A model generated the notes under the pieces. The model did not search any database and was not told the origin of the DNA. It saw only the letters and a program-made list of their open reading frames with translations. From assembly GCF_001999285.1 (NCBI RefSeq), contig NZ_MLHN01000002.1:1-64000 (forward strand): 64,000 nt of DNA, written 5' to 3'. This DNA is from Rodentibacter genomosp. 1. Its GTDB lineage: Bacteria; Pseudomonadota; Gammaproteobacteria; Enterobacterales; Pasteurellaceae. Position numbers and translations under genes: made by a program. This document shows, one piece after another, positions 1 through 9,233 of this stretch (positions are counted from its first letter, which is position 1; every line of letters begins with the position of its first letter).

Positions 1-20
1 CAAGCCTACAAGCCTACAAA
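1..20. repeat. Short direct repeat at window edge, (CAAGCCTA)x2
   Basis: Two perfect tandem copies of the 8-mer CAAGCCTA, followed by CAAAT, lie about 50 bases before the start of the restriction-modification gene. The window edge cuts the tract, so the true copy number is unknown. Octamer tracts upstream of genes can be phase-variable in Haemophilus, but two copies alone do not show that. Confidence 0.35.
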
Positions 21-71
21 TAGCTTATTATCTAAATATCAACCTTGCAAATTTATTTTGGGAGGTTGTTA

Positions 72-2305
72 ATGTCTAGAAGCAGTACAAAAGTAAGCGA
101 ATCTATCACTGAAAATATATTTAGAGAATTTTATTCTAAAGAAAATTTTATTGAAAAATCTGCAATTCCAAATGAATATGGATTTAAATCCAAGAATAAT
201 ACTGGGGAAGTAGGTTATCCTGATTTTTTTAAAGATTTAGATGAATATTGCATTGTCGTTGAAGCTAAATCTACGAAACACTCTGATGCAGAAAATGAAG
301 TTAAGTTCTATATGCTGGAAAACAACATTGATGTAGATATTATTGGCATTGCAATTTCAGGTCAATCAATAGAACAGTTAAAAGTAACTTATTTTTATAA
401 GCTTTATAATAAGAATGAAATATTCACATTAAAAGTAAAAGATTCTTTAATAAGTATAGATTCACTTCATAAAAAATTTATAAAACATAAATATGGTGAG
501 GTTATAACTGATGATGAGCTTATTACAGTAATTAAGTCCTTAAATGAAACATTCCACGCTGGAAACATTAGAGAAACAGAAAGAAGTTTATTCTTTTCTG
601 GATTAATGATTGCTCTAACTAATCCCACATTTAGAAATACATATAAATCGATACAAAAACCATCAAAAGAAGAATGTGCTAAAATAAAGGTAACTCTATT
701 ACAAGCTCATCACTTAAATGCTGCGATTGTTAAAGCTATAAACATACAATTAGAATCAAAAATAAATTCTTTATCTAAGGAATACAGTTGGGAGGATAAG
801 TTTTCTTTTATTAAAAATATTGATTTTGGATTAACAGAGTATAAGAATATAATTAAGAAAATAGAAAGTAAAATATATGCATCATATCTATTAGATGAAA
901 AACAAGATCTTTTAGGAAAAGCTTATAAAATTTTTCTTTCAAGAGCTGGAAGTGCAGAAAGTAAAAATATTATTCTCACCCCAGATCATATTAAAGAACT
1001 AATGATAAAATTAGCTAGACTGAATGTTGATGATGTAATAATTGATACTTGTATGGGAACAGGTGGCTTCTTAATGGAAGCAATGGAAAAGCTAATTAAC
1101 TTAGCCCAAGATAATGATGATAAAATATAAAAGAAAAGCAACTTATAGGATTTGAACTTGACTCTGTGTTATTTTCGCTTGCTTGCTCAAATATGTTTTT
1201 ACATGGCGATGGTAGATCTAATTTATTATTCAGATCTAGTTTGTTAGATAATAATAGCCAAGTCGCGAATAATTATGATTCTGTGCTTTTTGATTATATT
1301 AAAAGTTTAAAGCCTACTAAATGTATTATTAACCCTCCTTATGAGAAAAATCAATCAATAAAATTTACATTACAAGCTTTAAAGTTTATCGAACAAAACG
1401 GAAAACTTATTATAATAATGCCTACCCCAACTTTAAATAAGAATAAGGATGGATTATTAAAAGATATTCTAAAGATAGCAAAACTTGATTTTGTAATAAA
1501 AATGCCAATGAATCTTTTTTCAGAACAAAAGAGAACTGTTAATACATCTATCTTTGGCTTTACAAAAACACCACATCATGAAAATGATAATGTCTTATTT
1601 TATAACTTAGCTGATGATGGATTTGTAAGTATCCAACATAAAGGTAGAATAGATAAGAATAACCGTTGGAATGATATTGAGAGTGAAATTTTAGATCATA
1701 TAAGTGATTTCAAGGAAACAAAAGGATTATGCGAAAAAAGAAAAATATATGAAAAAAATATATTGAATCCAAATGGATACCAAAATGAACGAAACAGCAC
1801 CTATCCACTACTTAAATTAAGTGATCTTTTTTATGTTAATGATGGTAATTTAGCTAGTAGTGATGCTAATGATAGTGGTGAATTTGATTTTATAACCGCA
1901 TCGGAAGAATGGAAAAAACATGATGAATATACTCATGATTGTGAAGCTATTGTTTATGCAGCAAAAGCAGGTGGATCGTTAGGTAGAACTCATTATATTA
2001 ATGGAAAATTTATTGCAAGCAACCTTTGCTATATCCTAACATCAAAGAATAATGAAAAGTATCCTATAAATATGGAATTTTATAATATTTACTTTTCAAG
2101 AGAAACTATCGTATCTAACCTAGCTGATGGAACATCAAAATTAACAATAGATAAGATATCTTTATCCGAATATCTTATTGAATATATCCCTATCGATATT
2201 CAAAATTCCTATGTTATATCACATATGGAAAAATATAAGAAAGCAATGGATGAGTTAAAACAAATAAAATATAAAATGAATAATGATATTTTATCTATCT
2301 TATAA
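72..2305 (+). pseudogene. Type IIG-like restriction-modification protein (nuclease-methylase-specificity), frameshifted
   Basis: The ATG at 72 follows GGGAGG at a good distance. The N-terminal part has a PD-(D/E)xK-like nuclease pattern (PDFF near residue 50, then VVEAK near 62-66). An N6-adenine methylase follows, with motif I (TCMGTGGFLMEA, near residue 325) just before the first reading frame stops at 1130. The next frame continues the same domain without loss (IGFELDSVLFSLACSNM), including NPPY, and is open to 2305. Its last part (about residues 190-379 of the 1166-2305 fragment) resembles a type I S-subunit target-recognition domain. A one-base change in the A-rich stretch at 1121-1136 therefore breaks a single-chain enzyme of roughly 740 residues. 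GTG at 1166 could start the second half, but I see no good ribosome site. Specificity cannot be read from the sequence. Confidence 0.75.
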
Positions 2306-2327
2306 AGAATAACTTTCTATACACATA

Positions 2328-2354
2328 AGCAATCTCGAAAGAGGTTGCTTTTTT
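2328..2354 (+). terminator. Rho-independent terminator of the R-M gene
   Basis: AGCAATCTC and GAGGTTGCT form a 9-bp stem with one G-U pair and a GAAA tetraloop, followed by a run of six T. Confidence 0.9.
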
Positions 2355-2437
2355 CTTCTTGCAAATCGATCAAACTTTGATCTAAAATGCCACCCACTTT
2401 TGAGCAAATCTTCTCGTTTGCTTTTTTTCATATTTAA

Positions 2438-2521
2438 TTCGTTCAACCAATTTAGCAAGAGAAACATGATTTATTGGCTACAAAACAATAAGTTGAAAGT
2501 TGATTATGCACGTTGAACGAA
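2438..2521. repeat. 10-bp inverted repeat before the transposase gene
   Basis: TTCGTTCAAC at 2438-2447 is the reverse complement of GTTGAACGAA at 2512-2521, which ends just before the transposase ATG. No matching copy was seen downstream of the element, so this is not a convincing transposon end. It may be a leader structure or operator. Confidence 0.35.
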
Positions 2522-2525
2522 AAAA

Positions 2526-3617
2526 ATGAAAAATAACAAAAAAACATCACCGCTTTTACTTTCTGCACTTCGCAACCTCTCTGCGTTCGCTATTTACGAT
2601 TTATCTGATACCGAAATACTTATTCTTCTTAAAAATGCTCGTTGGGGAAATTCTCATTGTTTTCATACTGTTCAATGTCCTCGTTGCCAGATTGAGCATA
2701 AAGCCTATTTTATTTCTTCTCGTAAGCAATGGCAGTGCAAGCATTGCCAACATCGTTTTTCTGTAAAAAGTGGTACGATTTTTCAGCACACTAAACTTTC
2801 CCTAAAAAAGCTACTGTTATCGGTTTATTATTTCACTATCAATAGTAAAGGGATTTCTGCTCTTAACTTATCTCGTCATATTGGCGTGCAATATAAAACG
2901 TCATGGGCATTACTACATAAATTCCGTGAAGCAGTTGAAAAAACGCAAGATTACACACCACTCACGGGCATTATTCATATTGATGGTTGTTATGTGAATA
3001 ACTACCTTCGCCCAAAAAATTTTAAACATAAGCGAATTGATAGACGTAAGAGATGCCACCAACGTAAAGACAAATCCTGTGTTATGGTTTTCCGTCAACA
3101 AGCTGCAAATCAGGAAATAATAAAAGGAGCCGACCGCACACTCGTTGCGTTAGTTAAAGAGGAAAATGCTGATGATATGTTTGCTTTAACACATCGCTTA
3201 GTCGCACAAAAATCTACAATTTGTGCTGATGAAAATCCTGCTTATGATGGCTTGGCATTTCACTATGACTTATGTCGCGTAAATCATTCGCAAGAATATT
3301 GCTCGATTGACGGCACCACCAACAACCTAGCAGAATCCTTCTTTGCAAGATTTAGAAGAATGATTATGAGTGTGTATCATAAGATGGGAAATAATTACAT
3401 GATGCACTATGCGAATGAAACCGCATGGCGTGAGGATTTTCGTTACCAGTCAGATAAAGACAAATTCGACAACGTACTAAAACGCTGTTTGAAAGCTAGA
3501 CCTTCACGAGATTTAACTGGCTACTGGCAGGGAAATAAGAAACCTGCGGCAAAATTCGGATTGGAAAGTTTATGTTTGGAAGCCTCAAACGATAACCAAT
3601 ATTTAGCCGTAGCCTAA
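2526..3617 (+). CDS. IS1595-family transposase (ISXO2-like domain)
   Basis: This 363-residue protein begins with a zinc ribbon (CPRC near residues 51-54, CKHC near 71-74). An ISXO2-like catalytic domain follows, with acidic residues in HIDGCYV and ADENPAYDGL and a terminal NNLAESFFARFRRM block carrying the conserved Glu. This is the usual layout of full-length IS1595-family transposases; the IS1016 type common in Haemophilus is shorter and lacks the ribbon. The frame is intact, so the enzyme may be active. Terminal inverted repeats could not be found by eye, so the element's ends are not set. The next gene starts 25 bases downstream and may be a passenger. Confidence 0.88.
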   Translation: MKNNKKTSPLLLSALRNLSAFAIYDLSDTEILILLKNARWGNSHCFHTVQCPRCQIEHKAYFISSRKQWQCKHCQHRFSVKSGTIFQHTKLSLKKLLLSVYYFTINSKGISALNLSRHIGVQYKTSWALLHKFREAVEKTQDYTPLTGIIHIDGCYVNNYLRPKNFKHKRIDRRKRCHQRKDKSCVMVFRQQAANQEIIKGADRTLVALVKEENADDMFALTHRLVAQKSTICADENPAYDGLAFHYDLCRVNHSQEYCSIDGTTNNLAESFFARFRRMIMSVYHKMGNNYMMHYANETAWREDFRYQSDKDKFDNVLKRCLKARPSRDLTGYWQGNKKPAAKFGLESLCLEASNDNQYLAVA

Positions 3618-3642
3618 ATAATTTAAAACAACATAAGGAACA

Positions 3643-4128
3643 ATGATGGAAACTATGACACACACGCCACTTAATGTGGATTTAAAAAAGATGGACTATG
3701 AAACCTTCAAAACTTTTATGCGAGAACTGGCTCAGATGTATTCAAATGTAAAAGATGATGCCTATCTGTTGTTCTATCACAATTTGCGAGACCTTGCGAA
3801 AGAAGTCAGTACTTTACCCCGTAATCCATTGATATTTTATGGAGCCTATGAAATCGCTAATAATCAGGTAGTCGTGGCGATATTTGAAATGCAATTTACC
3901 GATGAAGTCTATGAAACTGAAGATGGGAAGCCTTATCAGATGCTTTCTATTATTAGTAGTTTTGCAGAAGATAAAATCTATCTACGTTGCCCGACTAAAA
4001 TTAGAGAACACCTCACCCAACCTGAATACGTTACTCTCTGCGAACAGGCTTATCCTACAATGATGGAACACATGTTGCTAGAGGAGCAACGAGAAAGACT
4101 GTTTAGAAGAAAACGGAAAAGTGAGTAA
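3643..4128 (+). CDS. Hypothetical protein next to transposase (possible IS passenger)
   Basis: This 161-residue soluble, charged protein is not recognised. The ATG at 3643 follows ATAAGGAACA. A second ATG lies at 3646 and a third at 3655, so the exact start is uncertain. It begins 25 bases after the transposase stop and is followed by a strong terminator, so the two genes look co-transcribed. The C-terminus is basic (RERLFRRKRK) and the middle is probably mixed alpha/beta. IS1595-family elements often carry passenger genes, which fits the position, but the element ends were not found. Confidence 0.6.
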   Translation: MMETMTHTPLNVDLKKMDYETFKTFMRELAQMYSNVKDDAYLLFYHNLRDLAKEVSTLPRNPLIFYGAYEIANNQVVVAIFEMQFTDEVYETEDGKPYQMLSIISSFAEDKIYLRCPTKIREHLTQPEYVTLCEQAYPTMMEHMLLEEQRERLFRRKRKSE

Positions 4129-4171
4129 TGGAAAAATAAGTAGAATTCTGTAAAATACATTTATTAAAAAT

Positions 4172-4200
4172 AATGCCCTTATCGAAATAAGGGCATTTTT
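4172..4200 (+). terminator. Terminator after transposase/passenger pair
   Basis: AATGCCCTTAT and ATAAGGGCATT form a perfect 11-bp stem around CGAA, followed by five T. Confidence 0.92.
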
Positions 4201-4226
4201 GTATGGTTTTGTTTAAATTTTCGGTC

Positions 4227-4258
4227 TTTGTGCAACTGCTACATAATACCGGAAATTC
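4227..4258. repeat. Solo tail of the dispersed double-hairpin repeat (copy D)
   Basis: The stretch reading TGTGCAACTGCTACATAATACC and on matches the tails of the repeats near 16914-16943 and 45990-46018 and the inverted one near 13063. Here it stands alone without the hairpins. It lies inside a short minus-strand reading frame whose ATG at 4267 has a good AGGAG site, possibly the broken start of a divergent gene. Confidence 0.5.
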
Positions 4259-4296
4259 ATATTTCATAGTGATTCTCCTATAAAAAATTTTATACA

Positions 4297-4312
4297 TTTG
4301 AAACGTTTCAAA
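4297..4312. promoter_or_regulatory. LacI/GalR-type operator 1
   Basis: TTTGAAACGTTTCAAA is a perfect 16-bp palindrome with the central CG typical of LacI-family operators. It is the first of two, with centres 33 bp (about three helical turns) apart. The likely ligand is the LacI-type regulator at 9234-11348, the only other regulatory gene in the cluster. This is inference. Confidence 0.8.
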
Positions 4313-4329
4313 TTCAATAATAAATCAAT

Positions 4330-4345
4330 AATGAAACGTTTCAAA
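4330..4345. promoter_or_regulatory. LacI/GalR-type operator 2
   Basis: The core TGAAACGTTTCA (4332-4343) repeats the palindrome of operator 1. Same-face spacing suggests cooperative binding or a short loop. Confidence 0.8.
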
Positions 4346-4362
4346 ATGTAAATTTTCAATAA

Positions 4363-4378
4363 TGAGAGAAAGATCACA
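4363..4378. promoter_or_regulatory. CRP-like site
   Basis: TGAGA-N6-TCACA differs by one base from the CRP consensus TGTGA-N6-TCACA. It lies 3' of the two operators and upstream of the sugar-phosphate genes, which would give catabolite control on top of specific repression. Confidence 0.6.
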
Positions 4379-4501
4379 AAATTTTACAAAATGATAAAAA
4401 GTATAGAGATAAATATGTTAGAACGATGGGGGGAGTAAATATTTATGATTTAATAATATAATTTTTAATTTTCCAATAAAAAAGAGCGGTCAACATTCCC
4501 T

Positions 4502-5397
4502 ATGCTAGAACCTTAGCGACAAGTTTATTATTAGCTCTTTCGTCTACAAGTTTTGCAGATAATGCAACAAAGAAAATTCTTGAGAATTTTGAAACTTATC
4601 CCTTCTCACCGATGACGGTGGCGCATCGTGCTCAAGCAGGTGTTGAGAGCCGAATTTTTCCGGAAAATTCCATTGCAGCGATCAACCTTTCGATTAACCG
4701 TGGTGTAGGTATTATTGAAGTTGATCCACGTTTAACTGCTGATGGACATTATGTTCTTGTTCACGACGAAACGTTGGATAGAACAACGAATGTACAGGAG
4801 GTTTTTCCTTATTTGGCTGAAAAAGAGGGCAAATTTGCGGGCAAAGTGCTCGTCTCTAAATTGACATTAGAACAAATTAAACAATTGAAATTAACCGATG
4901 GTTTTGATGGGCAAATTCATCGCGTCCCCACGTTAAAAGAAGCACTTGAAGTAGCAAAAGATCGGGTCTTTCTTGATTTGGATTTAAAAGAAATTGATGT
5001 TGAAAAGCTATCAACGTTAGTCAAAGAATTTGGTACTGACAACTTGTTAGCCTATAACAACAATGCTGAAAAACTCAAAGCTGTTACGGATAAAACAGGC
5101 ATTTTACCCCTGCCGATTAACCTTGCGATCACCAAAGGTGGAAACCCTGTTGCCGATTTTCATAAATTCCAACAAATGTGGGGGGAAAATTTCAAGATTA
5201 TGCACACCTTTATGTCTGACATTACTCCCGAACTTGTCGCACTTGCCGATAAGCATAAAGTTCGCCTATGGATAAACACTCTAAATGATGCAGACGGAGC
5301 TGCGGAGCGTTTTGACTATTCGCTTTGGAAAAGCTATCTCAATTCAGGAGCAAATGTTTTCCAATCCGATTTATTGATTTACGTAATGCTTGTTTGA
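4502..5397 (+). pseudogene. Periplasmic glycerophosphodiester phosphodiesterase (GlpQ/GDPD family), 5' end frameshifted
   Basis: A GDPD domain runs from the start of the long frame: VAHR, PENS, EVDPRLTADG and VLVHDETLDRTTN carry the usual His-Arg, Glu, Asp and His residues. It would hydrolyse glycerophosphodiesters outside the inner membrane. The first in-frame ATG (4612) falls within this domain, just before the catalytic HR. Upstream, the same frame encodes a good signal peptide (RTLATSLLLALSSTSFA, then DN) but has no start codon back to the stop at 4477. An ATG at 4502 lies one base out of frame; one extra base there would give MLRT and the complete signal. The reading frame thus seems broken within the first few codons. 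The C-terminus (DLLIYVMLV) is also atypical. From 4612 alone the product would lack export. Confidence 0.7.
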
Positions 5398-5463
5398 ATA
5401 TTAAACATGTTAAAGGTTGCGAAATATTCATTAACCAATAATTGACTTATATAGGAGCATCGT

Positions 5464-6884
5464 ATGTTGAGTTTCTTTGATATTAAAAAAATTCCACCCA
5501 TTGGTTTAACTACGGCAGAGCAACGTCGCCAATGGTTTAAACAGTTCTTAAAAGCCTTTATGGTAGTGTTTTTAGCTTATATGTGTATGTATTTGATCCG
5601 TAATAACTTTAAAGCGGCACAGCCGTTTTTAAAAGAAGAATACGGCATTTCTACTCTAGAATTAGGCTACATTGGTTTGGCATTTTCTATTGTGTACGGT
5701 ATCGGTAAAACTGTGCTGGGGTATTTTATTGATGGTAGGAATACCAAAAAGATCATTTCAGCATTACTCATTGCCTCGTCTATTGTTGTGATGGCTATGG
5801 GATTAGTATTAAGTTTCTTTGGCTCGGTCGTTGGTGTGTTTATCGTGCTTTGGGGATTAAACGGCGTATTCCAATCAGCTGGTGGCCCGGCTTCTTATAG
5901 TACGATTTACCGCTGGGTACCGAGAACCAAACGTGCAACTGCAATGGGGCTATGGAACAGCTCACACAATGTAGGGGGCGCAATTGCAGGTGCTATAGCC
6001 TTATGGGGGGCAAATACATTCTTTGGCGGAAATATTGCCGGTATGTTTATTTTTCCTGCTGTAATTGCCTTAATTATCGGTATTATCGGGCTCTATTGGG
6101 GGAAGATGATCCAGAAGAATTAGGCTGGAATCGCAGTGAGGAAATTTTTGAAGAGCCTATTGAAGAGGAAAATACTGCGGCAGAAACAATGACAAAATGG
6201 GAAATCTTCAAAAAATATCTGCTTTCTAACCCTTGGGTTTGGGTACTTTGCTGTGCCAACGTATTTGGCTATATTTTACGCATTGGGATCGATAACTGGG
6301 CACCGCTCTATGTGCGTGAGACATTACATTTCAATAACTATGATGCCGTAAATACAATTTTGTGGTTTGAGGCAGGGGCATTTATCGGTAGCCTTTTCTG
6401 GGGCACAATTGCCGATTTCTTTAAAGGACGAACCGCTGCTGTGGGTACAGTCTGTTTAGCCATTGTATTTTTTGTGATTGATTTTTACCGTGATGGGACG
6501 AGTGTTATGGCCGTAAACATTGCTTTATTTAGCTTAGGGGCAATGATTTTCGGTACACTTACTCTTATTCCTATTTCGATTATCAATCTTGCACCAAAAA
6601 GAGGCGTAAGTGTTGCAAATGGTATAGCGGGAACATTCGGGTACTTATTTGGCGATTCCACAGCAAAAGTCGGGCTTGCTTTAATTGCCGATCCAAAACG
6701 TGATGGTTTAACTGTTTTCGGTCATCATTTACACGGTTGGACAGATGTCTTCATCGTCTTTAATGTTGCTTGTATTATTGCTGTCATATTGCTTTTCCTG
6801 GTGGCAATCATTGAGGAACGTAAAATCCGAACTATTCAAAAAGCGAAAGAACTCGGGTTAAAAGTAGCTAAACTTGAAGAATAA
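5464..6884 (+). pseudogene. uhpT: Hexose-phosphate:phosphate antiporter (UhpT-like, MFS), frameshifted in poly-G
   Basis: The first half (5464-6123) matches the N-terminal bundle of organophosphate:Pi antiporters closely: MYLIRNNF, GIGKTVLGYFIDGRNTKK and YSTIYRW, as in UhpT. The second half resumes in another frame with EDDPEELGWNRSEEIFEE, then TMTKWEIF and the C-terminal helices up to EERKIR. The switch falls in the run of five G at 6098-6102; six G would restore a single protein of about 470 residues. The start follows TAGGAGCATCGT. UhpT exchanges sugar phosphates for inorganic phosphate. As read, the gene is off unless the G-run is variable or a sequencing error. It is the second gene of the cluster, 66 bases after the phosphodiesterase gene. 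Confidence 0.85.
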
Positions 6885-6896
6885 TTGCTCAATATC

Positions 6897-6925
6897 TCAC
6901 CGCTTGTATAAAACAAGCGGTGATT
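6897..6925 (+). terminator. Hairpin made of inverted ACAAGCGG uptake-type sequences
   Basis: TCACCGCTTGT and ACAAGCGGTGA form a perfect 11-bp stem with a 5-base loop between uhpT and galT. ACAAGCGGT is the core of the Actinobacillus pleuropneumoniae-type uptake sequence. A single Haemophilus-type core (ACCGCACTT) follows directly. The T-tract is weak, so termination may be partial. Confidence 0.6.
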
Positions 6926-6956
6926 TCTACCGCACTTTTTGTAAAAAGGATACACA

Positions 6957-8000
6957 ATGAAATTCAATCTCACCGATCACCCTCATAGACGTTACAACCC
7001 TTTAAAAAATGAATGGATTTTAGTTTCGCCGCATCGCGCTAAACGTCCTTGGAGTGGACAAGTCGATAAGTTACCTAATAATGATTTACCTGCTTACGAT
7101 CCTAATTGTTTACTTTGCCCCAATAATAATCGTATTTCGGGTGAAAAAAATCCGGACTATCAAGGCACTTTTGTTTTCGACAATGATTTTGCTGCATTGA
7201 TGCCGGATACCCCTAATCCCTCTCAATCTGATAACCCTCTGTTTCAAATAATGGGCGTACAAGGTTTAGCGAAGGTTATTTGCTATTCTCCCGATCATAA
7301 TAAAACCTTGCCAGAACTTACCATCACACAAATTCGAGGGATTATTGATACTTGGAATACTCAAATTGAAGCATTAGGCAAACACTATCTATGGGTTCAA
7401 GTATTTGAAAATAAAGGGGAAATGATGGGCTGTTCGCAACCTCACCCACACGGTCAAATTTGGGCAAATTCATTTTTACCGAACGAGATTGCCTGTAAAG
7501 ATAAAAACTTACATCACTATATGCAAAAATACGGCTCAAATTTACTGTTGGATTATGTGAATGCCGAATGTAAAGAGGGAAGAAGAAACGTGGTGGAAAC
7601 AGAATATTGGTTAGCCGTTGTACCTTATTGGGCGGCTTGGCCTTATGAAACGATGTTATTGCCAAAACGCCATATTCGCCGAATGCAAGAATTGACTGAA
7701 AATGAAAAAACGGATCTCGCTTTTGCTCTAAAACAGCTTACGACTCGCTACGATAATCTGTTTGAATGCCCTTTTCCTTACTCAATGGGGTGGCATTATG
7801 CACCATTTTTTCAAAATGGTGAAAATCTCGATCATTGGCAATTACACGCCACTTTTTATCCGCCATTATTACGCTCTGCAACAGTGCGTAAATTTATGGT
7901 CGGCTATGAAATGTTGGCAGAAACACAACGGGATTTAACACCGGAACAAGCGGCAGAACGTTTAATGAATGTCAGCGATATCCATTATAAATCAGCATAA
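6957..8000 (+). CDS. galT: Galactose-1-phosphate uridylyltransferase
   Basis: This 347-residue GalT is full length for the family. It transfers UMP between UDP-glucose and galactose-1-phosphate in the Leloir pathway. The active-site HPH triad is visible in [19 protein letters not shown] near residues 54-60 supplies the two cysteines of the metal site, and a [10 protein letters not shown] block lies near the C-terminus. The start has AAAAAGGA upstream. It is the only intact enzyme gene in a cluster of frameshifted neighbours. galK, galE and galM are not nearby, unlike the usual gal operon. Its pairing with a sugar-phosphate antiporter suggests direct use of imported galactose-1-phosphate, which is a guess. 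Confidence 0.93.
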   Translation: MKFNLTDHPHRRYNPLKNEWILVSPHRAKRPWSGQVDKLPNNDLPAYDPNCLLCPNNNRISGEKNPDYQGTFVFDNDFAALMPDTPNPSQSDNPLFQIMGVQGLAKVICYSPDHNKTLPELTITQIRGIIDTWNTQIEALGKHYLWVQVFENKGEMMGCSQPHPHGQIWANSFLPNEIACKDKNLHHYMQKYGSNLLLDYVNAECKEGRRNVVETEYWLAVVPYWAAWPYETMLLPKRHIRRMQELTENEKTDLAFALKQLTTRYDNLFECPFPYSMGWHYAPFFQNGENLDHWQLHATFYPPLLRSATVRKFMVGYEMLAETQRDLTPEQAAERLMNVSDIHYKSA

Positions 8001-8033
8001 TTTCTTGTTCTACCTGTGGGGTAATAAAGTACT

Positions 8034-9220
8034 ATGCAAAAAATGCTTACGATTAGATTGATGACAATGATGTTACTGCAATATTTTGTACAGGGTTCTT
8101 GGAGTATGATGATGGGGGCAGTATTATCGGGTTACGATATGAGAAATAGTATTGGCACAACCTACACACTACTTGGCTTAGCTACTATTATTTCCCCATT
8201 GTTTATCGGAATGATTGCAGATCGCTTTTTTGCCGCAGAAAAAGTACTTGGTACGTTACATTTACTGAATAGTCTAGTGCTTTATCAGGTCGCACTTGCA
8301 ATTTCTCATCAATATCATACTGTTTTTTTCGTGCTGATTTTCACTGTAGGTTTACTCTATTATCCGACTCTTGCCCTTTCCAACAGCATTGCTTTTCGAC
8401 ATTTGGAAGACAGCCGCCTTTTTCCGTTTATTCGGGTTGTGGGGAATATCGGTTTTATTCTCTCAGGTTTAGCAATGGGTTATTACGAAATTTTTAATCA
8501 CGTTGTCGTCTTTAAAATTGCCACATTTGCGTCGATTATTTATGGGATTTATTGTTTTAGTCTGCCCAATACACCGCCCATCACAACCTCTCTCAACTGG
8601 CGAACCTTATTTTGTTTAGATGCCTTTCAGCTATTTAAAGATCGTTATTTCAGTCTTTTTATGATGATAACCCTTTTAGTGATGATCAGCAAAACAGCTT
8701 ACAGCGCCTATATGCCTGTTTATCTTAAAGATTTCCAGCTAAATGCAGCAAATATGATGCAAATTGGTGTGGTATCGGAAGTACTGATAATGCTTTTTCT
8801 TAGTTTAATGATTAAGCGGTGGGGATTTAAACCGATTATGTTAATTGGTATCATCGCTTGGGCAGTGCGCTCTTTACTGCTTGCGATGTCCGCAATATCC
8901 ACAGAACCTTTACTCTATATTCTGACCAGTTTAGTTCTGCAAGGCATTTGCTGGACGTTTTTTTTCACCGTTGGCGATATGTATGTGAACAGCAAAGCAC
9001 AAAATCATATACGCACACAAGCCCAAAGTTTACGCCATATTTTTTCAAATGGTCTGGGAATACTCATCTCTCTCTGATTGGATTGATTTACAACCACACG
9101 CTCACTCACGATAAATTGCCGGAAATTGCAACACAATGGGCAACGTTTTGGTGGTATCCAACCCTGATAGCCTCCGTAAGTGCGGTCATCTTTTTGCTAT
9201 TTTTCAAAGAAAGATGTTAA
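8034..9220 (+). pseudogene. Nucleoside:H+ symporter-like MFS permease (NupG type), frameshifted near 3' end
   Basis: Up to 9077 the protein reads as a 12-helix MFS permease like NupG/XapB. Shared features include a QYFVQGSW opening, YYPTLALSNSIAF, PFIRVVGNIGF and LDAFQLFKDR. The frame stops at 9077, and the missing last two helices (IGLIYNHTL to LLFFKERC) continue in another frame to 9220. The break is in the (TC)4 tract at 9067-9074; three TC units would give an unbroken ILISLIGLIY. The gene starts 34 bases after galT, so it is the last of the operon. Substrate assignment (nucleosides) rests on family resemblance only; sugars are possible. Confidence 0.75.
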
Positions 9221-9233
9221 ATCCATTAGATGG

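Noticed and set aside
4297-4345. PurR as the ligand of the twin palindromes
   Set aside because: The flanks TTTGAAAC lack the GCAAACG half-site of PurR; the local LacI-type regulator fits better.
2355-4500. Terminal inverted repeats of the IS1595-type element
   Set aside because: No matching ends or target duplication could be found by eye; the ends are left undefined.
7342-7665. 107-codon antisense frame in galT
   Set aside because: Lies wholly inside an intact, recognised gene with no initiation signal.
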